A stretch of DNA of 64,000 nt from Arion vulgaris (GCA_020796225.1 CM036774.1:27177791-27241790); one strand, 5' to 3'. Shown: positions 43,492 to 55,371, counted from the first letter of the stretch. A program made the numbers and translations. The notes: a model not told the origin generated them from the letters alone.

Positions 43492-45358
43492 TAGTGATGA
43501 TGCCAGCATTGATGATAGCGGACATATTTATTTGTTCATGGCAAGCCACTTGATGATGATGCCAGCATTGATGATAGTGGACATATTTATTTGTTCATGG
43601 CAAGCCACTTGATGATGATGCAAGTATTATACTGGACATATTTATTTGTTCATGTCAAGCCACTTGATGATGATGCAAGCATTGATGATAGTGGACATAT
43701 TTATTTGTTCATGTCAAGCCACTTGATGATGATGCAAGTATTATAGTGGACATATTTATTTGTTCATGTCAAGCTACTTGATGATGATGCAAGTATTATA
43801 CTGGACATATTTATTTGTTCATGTCAAGCCACTTGATGATGATGCAAGCATTGATGATAGTGGACATATTTATTTGTTCATGTCAAGCCACTTGATGATG
43901 ATGCAAGTATTATAGTGGACATATTTATTTGTTCATGGCAAGCCACTTGATGATGATGCAAGTATTATAGTGGACATATTTATTGTTTCATGGCAAGCTA
44001 TTTGATGATGATGCAAGCATTGATGATAGTGGACATATTTATTTGTTCATGTCAAGCCACTTGATGATGATGCAAGTATTATAGTGGACATATTTATTGT
44101 GTCATGGCAAGCTATTTGATGATGATGCAAGCATTGATGATAGTGGACATATTTATTGTTTCATGTCAAGCCACTTGATGATGATGCAAGCATTGATGAT
44201 AGTGGACATATTTATTTGTTCATGTCAAGCCACTTGATGATGATGCAAGTATTATAGTGGACATATTTATTTGTTCATGTCAAGCCACTTGATGATGATG
44301 CAAGTATTATAGTGGACATATTTATTTGTTCATGTCAAGCTACTTGATGATGATGCAAGTATTATACTGGACATATTTATTTGTTCATGTCAAGCCACTT
44401 GATGATGATGCAAGCATTGATGATAGTGGACATATTTATTTGTTCATGTCAAGCCACTTGATGATGATGCAAGTATTATAGTGGACATATTTATTTGTTC
44501 ATGTCAAGCCACTTGATGATGATGCAAGTATTATAGTGGACATATTTATTTGTTCATGTCAAGCCACTTGATGATGATGCAAGTATTATAGTGGACATAT
44601 TTATTTGTTCATGTCAAGCCACTTGATGATGATGCAAGTATTATAGTGGAAATATTTATTTGTTCATGGCAAGCCACTTGATGATGATGCAAGTATTATA
44701 GTGGACATATTTATTTGTTCATGTCAAGCCACTTGATGATGATGCAAGCATTGATGATAGTGGACATATTTATTTGTTCATGTCAAGCCTCTTGATGATG
44801 ATGCAAGTATTATACTGGACATATTTATTTGTTCATGTCAAGCCACTTGATGATGATGCAAGTATTATACTGGACATATTTATTTGTTCATGTCAAGCCA
44901 CTTGATGATGATGCAAGCATTGATGATAGTGGACATATTTATTTGTTCATGTCAAGCCACTTGATGATGATGCAAGTATTATAGTGGACATATTTATTTG
45001 TTCATGTCAAGCCACTTGATGATGATGCAAGTATTATAGTGGACATATTTATTTGTTCATGTCAAGCCACTTGATGATGATGCAAGTATTATAGTGGACA
45101 TATTTATTTGTTCATGTCAAGCCACTTGATGATGATGCAAGCATTGATGATAGTGGACATATTTATTTGTTCATGTCAAGCCACTTGATGATGATGCAAG
45201 TATTATAGTGGACATATTTATTTGTTCATGTCAAGCCACTTGATGATGATGCAAGTATTATAGTGGACATATTTATTTGTTCATGTCAAGCCACTTGATG
45301 ATGATGCAAGTATTATAGTGGACATATTTATTTGTTCATGTCAAGCCACTTGATGATG
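43492..45358. repeat. 56/60-bp satellite (1.9 kb, ~33 copies)
   Basis: Unit: TTGATGATGATGCAAGTATT, ATAGTGGACATATTTATTTG, TTCATGTCAAGCCAC; a 60-bp form has GCATTGATGATAGTGG. The two forms alternate in a partly recurring order. The array stops where LINE sequence begins. Confidence 0.96.
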
Positions 45359-45367
45359 ATGAGTGAA

Positions 45368-45765
45368 TATTGTATCATTGCATCATCAAATATCTTGTAT
45401 TTGTCCCAGGTCATGCTGGGGTGTCGGGCAATGAGAGAGCGGATGCACTATCGGACAATGCTACGATTGAGAATGTGTCTTCTATGGACAAAAGTGACAT
45501 CATCTACGCTCTCAGAGAAAACATACGCTCTGAAGATTTCAAGGAAGAAGATAAAGGGTATTCTCTATCTCGGTTGCGCAAGTTATGCATACCGATAGTT
45601 GCGACAAGACGGGAAAACCACAAGAGAAACCCCAGTAGATACATCAATCAACATAAAACGGGAGTTGTTAGCCTAAACACACTAAGATACATACTTGGGA
45701 GGAGATCGGAGCAATTATGAACATGTCCAATGAACATGAAGATGATCCTCAAATGAACAATAGCT
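45368..45765 (+). mobile_element. LINE remnant: RNase H C-terminus
   Basis: IIKYLVFVPGHAGVSGNERA, DALSDNATIENVSSMDKSDI, RYINQHKTGVVSLNTLRYIL and GRRSEQL, then a stop in place of the expected Trp-Thr-Cys. Same family as 53263-53345 and the tail of 20917-21200. Confidence 0.85.
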
Positions 45766-46478
45766 TGTCTTTAGCAGAATAGTCCTTCTGAATTTCTCTC
45801 TCTGATAGACCAGATAGGCCCCCCGTCTCTGCAGCTGTCGTATTCAAATCATCATTCACATCCTAAATCCATCTTGACCGTGGTATTTCTCTTCTCCTCT
45901 TTGCCATGATGCCTGATTCCATAACGGTTTTCTACAACTCTTCATATCCAAAATACTTCAATTTTCTCATTCTTATTTGTAACATCATCCAATTTTCTTC
46001 GATTTTGTGTTCTCTCTTGTTAGATCTATTTATTTTCGTCTCTGTCCATGAATGTTGTATATCTATTTATTATTATATGTTGCATATATGTATCAACAAC
46101 TGTTTCTTTCTTCTCTAATTTGTCATGTCTTTTTTACAGCTTCCGTGAAATGTCAAATACTCAAAGTATGGCTTTTGAAATTTGATATTCAGCTAAATTT
46201 AGACATAGATGTCTATCACAATCTCTTTGTTGATTCTGACAAACATATTTGATATCGAAACAGTGAATTATTCCAAGAAAAAAAGTTGAGCAAATTCAAA
46301 AATATATTCGTATTATAGTATTTAAAAAAGGTACAAACATCCATGGGCGTTAATACGTTAAGGTATGTAAAAGGCGGAGTATTCCCCTTTCTGGTAAATG
46401 TTTTTTTAAAAAGTTTTCTGGAAAATGGTTACTTAATTTTCTTTTTAATAGTATTTCATATGTTAGATGGGAATATGT
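45766..46478. other. Spacer, no gene recognised
   Basis: AT-rich; short hydrophobic frames only. May include decayed LINE sequence near 45780-45910 on minus, not demonstrable here. Confidence 0.45.
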
Positions 46479-46479
46479 G

Positions 46480-47392
46480 ATTGTCTGTCTGTTGCTAGCT
46501 AGATGGAAATATGTGATTGTCTGTCTGTTGCTAGCTAGATGGGAATATGTGATTGTCTGTCTGTTGTTAGCTAGATGGAAATATGTGATTGTCTGTCTGT
46601 TGCTAGCTAGATGGGAATATATGATTGTCTGTTGCTAGCTAGATGGGAATATATGATTGTCTGTTGCTAGCTAGATGGAAATATATGATTGTCTGTTGCT
46701 AACTAGATGGAAATATGTGATTGTCTGTCTGTTGTTAGCTAGATGGAAATATGTGATTGTCTGTTGCTAACTAGATGGAAATATGTGATTGTCTGTCTGT
46801 TGTTAGCTAGATGGAAATATGTGATTGTCTGTTGCTAACTAGATGGAAATATGTGATTGTCTGTTGCTAGCTAGATGGGAATATGTGATTGTCTGTCTGT
46901 TGCTAGCTAGATGGGAATATGTGATTGTCTGTTGCTAGCTAGATGGAAATATGTGATTGTCTGTCTGTTGCTAGCTAGATGGAAATATGTGATTGTCTGT
47001 TGCTAGCTAGATGGAAATATGTGATTGTCTGTTGCTAACTAGATGGAAATATGTGATTGTCTGTCTGTTGTTAGCTAGATGGAAATATGTGATTGATTGT
47101 CTGTTGCTAGCTAGATGGAAATATGTGATTGTCTGTTGCTAACTAGATGGAAATATGTGATTGTCTGTTGCTAGCTAGATGGAAATATGTGATTGTCTGT
47201 TGCTAGCTAGATGGAAATATGTGATTGTCTGTCTGTTGCTAACTAGATGGAAATATGTGATTGTCTGTTGCTAGCTAGATGGAAATATGTGATTGTCTGT
47301 ACGTTGCTAGCTAGATGGAAATATGTGATTGTCTGTCCGTTGCTAGCTAGATGGAAATATGTGATTGTCTGTCTGTTGTTAGCTAAATATTG
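46480..47392. repeat. 32/36-bp minisatellite (~27 copies)
   Basis: Unit AGATGGAAATATGTGATTGT plus CTGTTGCTAGCT, with an optional extra CTGT giving 36 bp. Confidence 0.96.
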
Positions 47393-47870
47393 TTGAAACA
47401 TTTATTAGAAGTTTATATTTCTATACATGGAGCCGGCAACCAAAATTTGATCTGAGATCTGGTCTTTTCCATTTCGTGTGGTAAACAACCAACTAAATTA
47501 TTTTTATTAACCTCCCCACCCTCCCTGAAAACATCTGTGTATACGCCTATGCAAACATCTGGTGGTATCAGGAAGCAGACAGTGTTACTTAAGAAAACTT
47601 TCCACAATTTTGGTAATAGGAGTTCTGGAATAAGAGACGAGGTAGTGCTCATTGTTTGTTACCGGAAGCTTTCACTAGCTTCTAGTTTTGTCACGTCTGT
47701 TGGTAAACGTCTGCTAAGTTTCTCTGAAGAGTTCTGAGTGAATTGAAAGCTTCTTGCTTCTTTCTGTCTAAGGGCGTATACACATTCAAATAATTTGATC
47801 TCTTCAAAACCAATCACCTTTGCCCTTCACAGGGTATGGCGTCCACGCTGGTGACTAGATAAATTTGTGC
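47393..47870. other. Spacer, no gene recognised
   Basis: Non-repetitive; open frames of 66-79 codons without recognisable similarity. Confidence 0.45.
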
Positions 47871-47879
47871 TGATTGCAT

Positions 47880-48940
47880 GGTCTCGTGTAAATGTAGAGT
47901 TCTTCATGAAGGTAAACTAACAGATACTTTTGGAATAGAAACAGGAGTGCGTCAGGGATGTCTTCTATCACCTTTGTTGTTCTTACTGACAATAGACTGG
48001 ATTATGAAGACCACAGTAACTAACACCATAAATGGAATCCAATGGACTCTGACAGAGCAACTAGATGATCTGGACTTCGCTGATGATATAGCCCTTCTGT
48101 CACATACACGAAATCAGATGCAGGATAAGCTAAACACATTGAATCAAAGGTCCCAGCAACTAGGGCTGAACATTCATAAGGGAAAGACAAAGATATTGAG
48201 AATTAACCAAGCAACGACAACTCGATCTCCTGGGGAAATCCACTTCAAGAGGTAGAATCATACACATATTTGGGCAGCAACGTAGACAAAGAGGGTGGAA
48301 CAGATAGAGATGTTAAAATAAGAATACAGAAGGCAAGAGGAGCTTTCATTGCACTGGGAAACATTTGGAAGTCCAAAGAAATCAAATCTAGAACAAAATT
48401 CGGATATTTAACTCTAATGTAAAAGCAGTTCTACTGTATGGGTCAGAAACATGGAGAACAACTAAAACAATAGCGCATAAATTACAAACATTCATCAACT
48501 GGTGTCTGCGCAGAATAGAGGGACTGAGGTGGTATGATAGGGTCACAAATGAGGAACTTATGGAGAGAACAAGACAGATTCCAGTGAACGAACAGGTTAA
48601 AAAAGACGCTGGCGCTGGATAGGACACACTTTTGAAAACCGGAGGGGAATATAACAAGAAGGGTCCTTGCCTGAACCGCAGGGCAGCGAAAGAAAAGGAG
48701 GCCGAGAAATACATGGAGACGAGATTTGGAGGCGGAGATCAACAATATAAAGAAGAGCTGGAGGAGCTGCAGGAGATAGCTAGAGATAGGAAGACTTGGC
48801 ATGAGTTGGTTGAGGGCCTATGCCCCAACCGGGTAAAAAGGCAAAGAGAGAGAGAGAGAGCATGGTCTCGTGTACCGGCGACAACATCTCTTAACCAGGA
48901 TCTGGTAAATCGACAGATACACCCTGCTAGATTCCACACG
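47880..48940 (+). mobile_element. LINE remnant: RT and C-terminus
   Basis: CRVLHEGKLTDTFGIETGVR, RQGCLLSPLLFLLTIDWIM, LDDLDFADDIALLSHTR (FADD) and LGLNIHKGKTKILRIN, then a frameshift near 48235, SYTYLGSNVDKEGG, VLLYGSETWRTTK and NWCLRRIEGLRWYDRV, further shifts near 48600 and 48650, and a Lys/Arg-rich end (RVKRQRERERA). No endonuclease is visible, so it is 5'-truncated at about 47880. Confidence 0.85.
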
Positions 48941-49380
48941 TATTGACCGTCTTTCCTTTGAAGGAAACAGTATGGTAGAGGGTGCAAACTGGCAAGGCAC
49001 ATTGTCCATATCACTGCCCAGGCTAGGCACAATTGGAGGGAAACACTGCATCCTTGCTTTCAGCTCCAACACAACACAGATAGCAACAGTCTTGAGAAAC
49101 TCACGGATTAACATGCCAACTTGTCGTCTATAAAAACACAAATGGATGTACATTTAAAAAATATTGTATTACATAACAATATCAACATTTCATAATTTAT
49201 AAACATTTGTGAACTGATATGATTTTACCCGTGACATGAAATATGAAATGGTAGGCTTTACAGTGTTGTGGGAAATACTGATGGTGGTAATGATGCTAGC
49301 TATATACATTTAAATTACACTTTGAACGAATTTATTAGTAAAGAATAATCAAAAGCTTGGCAATCATGTTTCATGCATTT
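48941..49380. other. Spacer, nothing recognised
   Basis: No supported feature. Confidence 0.5.
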
Positions 49381-49478
49381 TAGTACTGTCAGAGACTCTC
49401 TTGCCTGTTGATCGGCGTCACTAAACGTTTTAATACTGTCAGAGACTCTCTCGTCTGCTGATCGGCGTCACTAAACGG
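49381..49478. repeat. ~48-bp tandem duplication
   Basis: TACTGTCAGAGACTCTCT.GC ... GATCGGCGTCACTAAACG occurs twice. Confidence 0.85.
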
Positions 49479-49494
49479 GTCTAAACGAAGGATT

Positions 49495-49690
49495 TACTTC
49501 ATTGCACCGAGTTTTACACGTTACATTTCTGAGAGTATTGCACAAAGCACGAGCTCCGTAGCTCTGGCAACAGTCCTAGGTCTCTAAAAACAAATACACT
49601 CGTGAACAGAACGGCGCGGTCCGGAAACGAATCTACGACCTTCAGAAGGCAAAACAAAGGCGTAACCACTTAACCACTTAGCCACTTAAC
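49495..49690 (-). mobile_element. SINE family B, copy 2
   Basis: TTCATTGCACCGAGTTTTAC at the left (3' end on minus), body with AGCACGAGCTCCGTAGCTC, then the tRNA half at 49615-49690. Homologous to 53030-53255. Its A-box end (GTGGCTAA.TGGTTA on minus) leads into a long array. Confidence 0.82.
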
Positions 49691-50256
49691 CACTTAGTCA
49701 CTTAGCCACTTAGTCACTTAGCCACTTAACCACTTAGCCATAACCACTTAACCACTTAACCACTTAACCACTTAGCCACTTAGCCACTTACCACCCAGCC
49801 ACTTAACCATTAGCCACTTAACCACTTAACCACTTAGCCACTTAACCACTTAGCCACTTAACCACTTAACCACTTAACAACTTAGCCACTTAACCACTTA
49901 ACCACTTAGCCACTTAACCACTTAGCCACTTAACCACTTAACCACTTAACCACTTAACCACTTAACCACTAGCCACTTAACCACTTAACCACTTAACCAC
50001 TTAACCACTAACCACTTAGCCACTTAACCATTTAACCACTTAACCACTTAGCCACTTAACCACTTAACCACTTAAACACTTAGCCACTTAACCACTTAGC
50101 CACTTAACCACTTAGCCACTTAACCACTTAACCACTTAACCACTTAACCACTTAGCCACTTAACCACTTAGCCACTTAGCCACTTAACCACTTAACCGCT
50201 TAACCACTTAGCCACTTAACCACTTAGTCACTTAACCACTTAGCCACTTAACCACA
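49655..50256 (-). repeat. 8-bp array grown from a SINE A-box
   Basis: About 75 copies of CCACTTAA/CCACTTAG (minus: TTAAGTGG/CTAAGTGG). The related SINE at 53262 has GTGGCTAAATGGTTAA once at the same place, so the array is an expansion of the A-box of the tRNA-derived head. Confidence 0.9.
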
Positions 50257-50466
50257 GATCGCTGTTTCCCATCCGAGACAGAAGGCCAGGAACAACACAT
50301 GATGGAGTCAAGTAGATACTCTGACGGCTGTCTTCTATCGTCCAGCATGATGTGAGACTGTCTCCTCTCCCCTCGGACTTTTGTGTCAACCAATGTATCC
50401 TTCAGTGTTATCTAGTCTTTTATCTTGACTTCCATTCATTCTCTCTGAATGTGATTTTATTTTGCA

Positions 50467-50770
50467 ATATATATGAAGATTGCAGTCAAACTAACTAGAA
50501 TGGCGAAACACGTAATAACAAAGTACTGTAGTTTTACCAAAATTTTATCCGTTGCTATATCTTTGTTAAAGTCTGTATGTAAAATGTTCTAAGTTATCCG
50601 TCAGGTTTGTTGTATCGTTTTTCGAAAAAGGGGGAAGACTGCAGTAAAACTTGGTAAAATAACGAAACACGTACAAACAAAGTACTATAGTTTTACAAAA
50701 TATAGAAACAGTGACGATAAACAGCAACGTTTCGACCAAAAGGACTTTATCAAGCAAACGATACAACAAG
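50467..50770 (-). repeat. Family E fragments (head and partial unit)
   Basis: Two partial copies, each GACTGCAGTAAAACTTGGTA-like, AACACGTA..AACAAAGTACT, TAGTTTTAC; the second ends in the inverted hairpin CAACGTTTCGACCAAAAGGA at 50725. Confidence 0.75.
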
Positions 50771-50839
50771 AGTGACGAATTTCAAAGAAGACTACAAATG
50801 AACGGTTACAGAAACATTCAAACTTATCTAATGAGAAAG

Positions 50840-50970
50840 TTTGTACGTGTTTCGCTATTGTATCGTTTTGCTTGATAAAGGCCTTTTTGATCGAAACGTT
50901 GCTGTGTATTGTTATTGTTTTTGTATTTTGTAAAACTACAGTACTTTGTTATTACGTGTTTCACCGTTTT
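50840..50970 (+). repeat. Family E head, direct copy
   Basis: TTGCTTGATAAAGGCC-TTTTT-GATCGAAACGTTGC, then ATTTTGTAAAACTACAGTAC and TTATTACGTGTTTC. It faces the preceding inverted copy across about 80 bp, making a foldback arrangement. Confidence 0.78.
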
Positions 50971-51190
50971 ATTTTGCACAATATATTAAAAATGGGACAC
51001 TTTTCAGCATACATTCCCTCCAGCTTTTAGTCTCAATTATTTATACATTCATTTCATGCTCAAACATTCCAACAGAAAAGACATAGATTATAATGGTGTC
51101 ATATGTCATTCTATGGCATACAGTTTTCCCGTTTATTTATTTTTTAATTATTAAATTTTTTAAATAATGGAAGTGCTCATTTTACATGTC
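50971..51190. other. Spacer, nothing recognised
   Basis: AT-rich. Confidence 0.5.
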
Positions 51191-51194
51191 AACA

Positions 51195-51345
51195 TTTCAT
51201 GATTTATACACATTTGTGAACTGAGATGATGTTTGATTGTTCATTGTTCATTTGTGAACTGAGAAGATGTTTGATTGTTCAATGTTCATTTGTGAACTGA
51301 GATGATGTTTGATTGTTCAATGTTCATTTGTGAACTGCCGTGGTT
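51195..51345. repeat. ~44-bp minisatellite, three to four copies
   Basis: Unit TTTGTGAACTGAGATGATGT plus TTGATTGTTCAATGTTCA. Confidence 0.9.
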
Positions 51346-51415
51346 TTGTAAATGATCATGAAATATGGACGGTAGAGGAATTATGTGATGTTTATTGTTC
51401 ATTTGTGGCCCTGCA

Positions 51416-51520
51416 GCGTGTTAGTAGCTTGTGACGACGTGAAGCTCCTTAGTGTGTCAATTCCGGGGTTGGCAGAAGCCACAGGTTCTCCAGATTTACG
51501 GTGTTCTTGGAACTGATGAG
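51416..51520 (+). mobile_element. SINE family A, copy 6 (degenerate)
   Basis: CAGCGTGTTAGTAGCTTGTG, a decayed B-box (GTGTCAATTCC), then GAAGCCACAGGTTCTCCAG and TTTACGGTGTTCTTGG. Confidence 0.72.
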
Positions 51521-51780
51521 AGCTATAGCTGTTCTTCTGGATCTGAGATGAATTGTTCTTTGTTCATTTGGGGATCATCTCTGCACATCAAAATGTCCAT
51601 ATTCGATTCTCACTGTATCTCAGTGTGTTTAGCTAACAACTTCGTTCTGTGTTGATTGATGTATCTACTGGTGTTTCCTCTCATGGTGTTCCCGTCTAGC
51701 TGCACCTATCGGTACACATAACCTGCGCAAACGAGATCGAGATTACCTGCTATCTTCTTCGTTGCAATCTTCAGAGTGAA
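51521..51780. other. Spacer, nothing recognised
   Basis: No supported feature. Confidence 0.5.
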
Positions 51781-51782
51781 GA

Positions 51783-52980
51783 CCTTTTGATCGAAACGTT
51801 GCTGTGTATTGTTATTGTTTTTGTATTTTCTAAAACTACAGTACTTTGTTATTACGTGTTTCGTCATTGCTACATAGTTTTACAGCAGTCTTCCCTTCTT
51901 TCGCCATTGCTACATAGTTTTACTGCAGTCTTCCCTTCTTTCGCCATTGCTACATAGTTTTACTGCAGTCTTCCCTTCTTTCGCCATTGCTACATAGTTT
52001 TACTGCAGTCTTCCCTTCTTCGCCATTGCTACATAGTTTTACTGCAGTCTTCCTTCTATCGCCATTGCGTTTACTGCAGTTTTTATATGACATTGCAAAT
52101 TTTTCCGTCTTCTATTCGACATTGCTACATAGTTTTACTGCAGTCTTCCTATCGACATTGCTCATGTTTTCGCATCTTCCGCTATCGACATAGTTTTACT
52201 GCAGTCTTCCGCTATATCGACATTGCTACATAGTTTTACTGCAGTCTTCCCATATCGACATTGCTACATAGTTTTACAGCAGTCTTCCTCTATATCGACA
52301 TTGCTACATAGTTTTACTGCAGTCTTCCGCTATTCGCCATTGCTACATAGTTTTACTGCAGTCTTCCCTTATATCGCCATTGCTACATAGTTTTACTGCA
52401 GTCTTCCGCTATATCGACATTGCTACATAGTTTTACTGCAGTCTTCCGCTATATCGCCATTGCTACATAGTTTTACTGCAGTCTTCCGCTATATCGCCAT
52501 TGCTACATAGTTTTACTGCAGTCTTCCCTATATCGACATTGCTACATAGTTTTACTGCAGTCTTCCGCTATATCGACATTGCTACATAGTTTTACTGCAG
52601 TCTTCCTCATTATCGCCATTGCTACATAGTTTTACTGCAGTCTTCCCCTATATCGCCATTGCTACATAGTTTTACTGCAGTCTTCCGCTCATTCGCCATT
52701 GCTACATAGTTTTACTGCAGTCTTCCGCTATATCGACATTGCTACATAGTTTTACTGCAGTCTTCCCATATCGACATTGCTCTGTTTTACGCATCTTCCG
52801 CTATATCGACATTGCATAGTTTTACTGCTCTTCCGCAATCGACATTCTGTTTGTCTTCGCTATCGCATTGCTACATAGTTTTACTGCAGTCTTCCCTTTC
52901 GCATTTCATAGTTTTACGCAGCTTCCCTTTCGACATTGCTAATAGTTTTACTGCAGTCTTCCGCTATATCGATAATGTTT
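51783..52980 (+). repeat. Family E: head plus satellite array 3
   Basis: Head at 51783-51865 (CTTTTGATCGAAACGTTG, TAAAACTACAGTACTTTGTT) followed by about 28 units of GCTACATAGTTTTACTGCAG, TCTTCC and GCTATATCGACATT or TTCTTTCGCCATT. Units become truncated and mutated after 52770. Head-to-array order is the same as in the inverted copy at 29045-29720. Confidence 0.9.
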
Positions 52981-53004
52981 TCTCCTAGAGCGTTGGTGAT
53001 GTGA

Positions 53005-53262
53005 CTAAAAGGGAGGGTTTTAAAGCCGAAGAATTGACTTCATTGCACCGAGTTTTACCCCATCTGGCTTGGTCCTCTCCGCAGAAATGGCAAGCCACCT
53101 GCCGAGAGTATTGCCCAAAGCACGAACTCCGTAGCTCCAGCAACAATCCTAGGGTCTCTGGAAAAACTGCACTCGTGAAAAGAACGTCGCTGTCGGATTC
53201 GAACCCACGACCTTCGACTCACAAGACAAAGGGATTAACCATTTAGCCACAGAGACGATGTC
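53005..53262 (-). mobile_element. SINE family B, copy 3 (best head)
   Basis: On minus: CTCTGTGGCTAAATGGTTAA (A-box) and, about 33 bases later, GGTTCGAATCC at 53194-53204, an exact B-box. The body follows to about 53005. Inserted directly against LINE RNase H sequence at 53263. Confidence 0.88.
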
Positions 53263-53345
53263 GCTTTTGTCCATAGAAGACGCATTCTTGATAGTAGCAT
53301 TGCTCGCCAGTGCATCCTCTCTCAGTTCCAAAGAGATCAGTTGTT
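53263..53345 (-). mobile_element. LINE RNase H fragment interrupted by a SINE
   Basis: On minus: ELREDALASNATIKNASSMD then KSDIV, homologous to 45440-45500. The coding sequence stops at the SINE head. Confidence 0.75.
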
Positions 53346-53765
53346 GTTTCAGTTTTCAAACTCTCAAATTTTACTGTTTTCATGTTTACCTGTTTTCCAT
53401 TTATCCAGTTTTCAAATTCTAAAGCTTTCAAATTTTATAGTTTTCAAAGTTTTTAGTTTTTTTATTTCTTGATTAAATTTAGAATTCACCGTTTATACCT
53501 AGAGTTGAATAATTGAAACAGTAAAACGTTGATAAGGATTCTATTGGTCAAAGAGTCATGACAATTCTTACTGGTACCAAATAGTAGATAGATTGATTGA
53601 TTGATTGATTGATATGTTGATGATGCTATCGTCTACCTGTAGATGTTCTCAACTAAAACACAACAACGGCGGCTTCACAAGCGTCACCCATCTCAACTTT
53701 CATCCAAAGATGTCAAAGGGTTAGGTTAGTGTGAACAAAGACTGAGAAATTCAACAAACAACAGT
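53346..53765. other. Spacer with (GATT)n
   Basis: T-rich at 53390-53470 with TTTTCAAA words; (GATT)n at 53590-53612. No gene recognised. Confidence 0.55.
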
Positions 53766-53773
53766 CCACGGAC

Positions 53774-53938
53774 CAGTGGCGGCTCGTCATTGAAGGCCGG
53801 TGGGACTGGGCCCACCAAAAATAATGTATAACGTGTATTTATTATTTTATAAATTAAAATAAAGCAACCCAAAACCATGATTTATCCGGGTAAAAAATGT
53901 CTGTTCCCACCAACAAAAATGATCACGCGCCGCCACTG
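53774..53938. mobile_element. MITE 2 with 8-bp target duplication
   Basis: 165 bp. Left end CAGTGGCGGCTCGTCATT; right end, inverted, CAGTGGCGGCGCGTGATC. Flanked by CCACGGAC (53766-53773) and CCACGAAC (53939-53946). The 8-bp duplication suggests hAT-superfamily mobilisation. Confidence 0.88.
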
Positions 53939-53946
53939 CCACGAAC

Positions 53947-54125
53947 TATTACCTGGCGATATCATTCGACAATAATTCCGATCATACACTTCCTAAGCAC
54001 GTTCACTGGTTACCTCGCCGTCTGCCCTGTTGTTGTTTTCAGTCAATCAAATGAACAAATTGTCCAGGAAATCACGATCAAACAACAGACCTTGAATTAA
54101 AGATTAAGTTGCGATCAAAACTACG
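53947..54125. other. Short spacer, nothing recognised
   Basis: No supported feature. Confidence 0.5.
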
Positions 54126-54350
54126 TTCTAACCATCGGAGTGTGTTCATCTAATGCCTTCTTACGCTCTTACCATTGGAGTGTGTTCATCTAATGTCTAT
54201 ATTACGCTCTTATCATCGGGTGTGTTCATCAATGCTATATTACCCCTTTATTTTAGGTGTCTATTATATTAGCTACCATCTGAGTGTGTTCATCTAATGC
54301 TTATCTTACGCTCTTACAATCGGAGTGTGTTCATCTAATGTCTTTCTTTG
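54126..54350. repeat. ~45-bp minisatellite, about five copies
   Basis: Units contain CGGAGTGTGTTCATCTAATG and TTACGCTCTTAC; the third and fourth are degraded. Confidence 0.88.
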
Positions 54351-54780
54351 TTCGATTCTGCTAGCTTTGTGGCATTTATTAATTGGCCATGTTTTTAGTT
54401 GAGATAGTCGTCTGCATCCCAAATAAAAAATGTGCAAATTAAACTAAACAAACTGAATACAAGCAGACTAGAAGTTGACAGTGATGTACAACCATTCTTA
54501 CAACTAAGTGTGTTTTTGTTAGAGCTTCCCAGGAGCTCAGACCTGTAACCCAACTATTATTTTTAAAGAGCTCAATCTAGGATTACTTGAGATGGACAAA
54601 TATCTCGAGAAATCAACATCCGGTGCACAAAGGTACTAGATAACTAGCACTACTTCTGGCACATAACACAATTCATGTGTATACTAAAGCCAATCTCATA
54701 AGAACTATTTTGTGGCCAACATCTTGATATCAATATCAAACATGGTCGCACACAGCAGCTACTGGACGGAAAATTATAAC
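54351..54780. other. Spacer, nothing recognised
   Basis: AT-rich, no repeats or domains seen. Confidence 0.5.
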
Positions 54781-54784
54781 AACA

Positions 54785-55150
54785 GAGTTGAGATGTCGTA
54801 GAAGAGCTGCAGGTGTAGCTTCAACCTTTGAGGAATTTGCTTGCCAGATTATCCAAGATGGAACATTAACTGATGAGTTTCAGGTCCATACGGGTGTTAG
54901 ACAAGGATGTATGCTGCGCTACCCCCTTCCTTTCTAGGTTTTACTTAATTGGGTTACACGCAAGCTATTCTGGAGTCCAGAAAAGGCATTCAGTGGACAC
55001 TTAAGTCACAATTATACCACCTGGACTTCGCGGATCATCTCGCTCTGCTCTCACACCTCACATAGACTACAAGACATGTAAGGAAAAGTAGAGCGGATCA
55101 TCTCGCTCTGCTCTCACACCTCACATAGACTACAAGACATGTAAGAAAAC
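54785..55150 (+). mobile_element. LINE remnant: RT segment
   Basis: FEEFACQIIQDGTLTDEFQV, HTGVRQGCML, then after shifts the region equivalent to GIQWTLKSQLYHLDFAD, where CTTCGCGGATCAT replaces the usual FADD codons. A ~62-bp segment (GAGCGGATCATCTCGCTCTG ...) is duplicated in tandem at 55032-55145. Confidence 0.75.
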
Positions 55151-55370
55151 CCTAAACACAGAAATGTCGTAGCTGGTAGGTCTTAAAATATATATTTCCT
55201 AGTTCTATCTGACAAGTCATCAAATTTGCTAGTACTAGTCCCCTGCGTTGAGCTTTTTCCCAGTGTGTTTATGAGATCCTCCTAGCCTGGGGCCTCACCA
55301 ACGGATCTTGTTTCTATTATGTTGTATTCCATATTATTGTTTGGGTTTTCTAGGCATTGTCTTGGAAGGT
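55151..55370. other. Short spacer, nothing recognised
   Basis: No supported feature. Confidence 0.5.
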
Positions 55371-55371
55371 A

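Noticed and set aside
53190..53262. Functional tRNA gene (exact B-box)
   Set aside because: Followed by a SINE body shared with 49495 and 41428, and no convincing cloverleaf; it is a SINE head.
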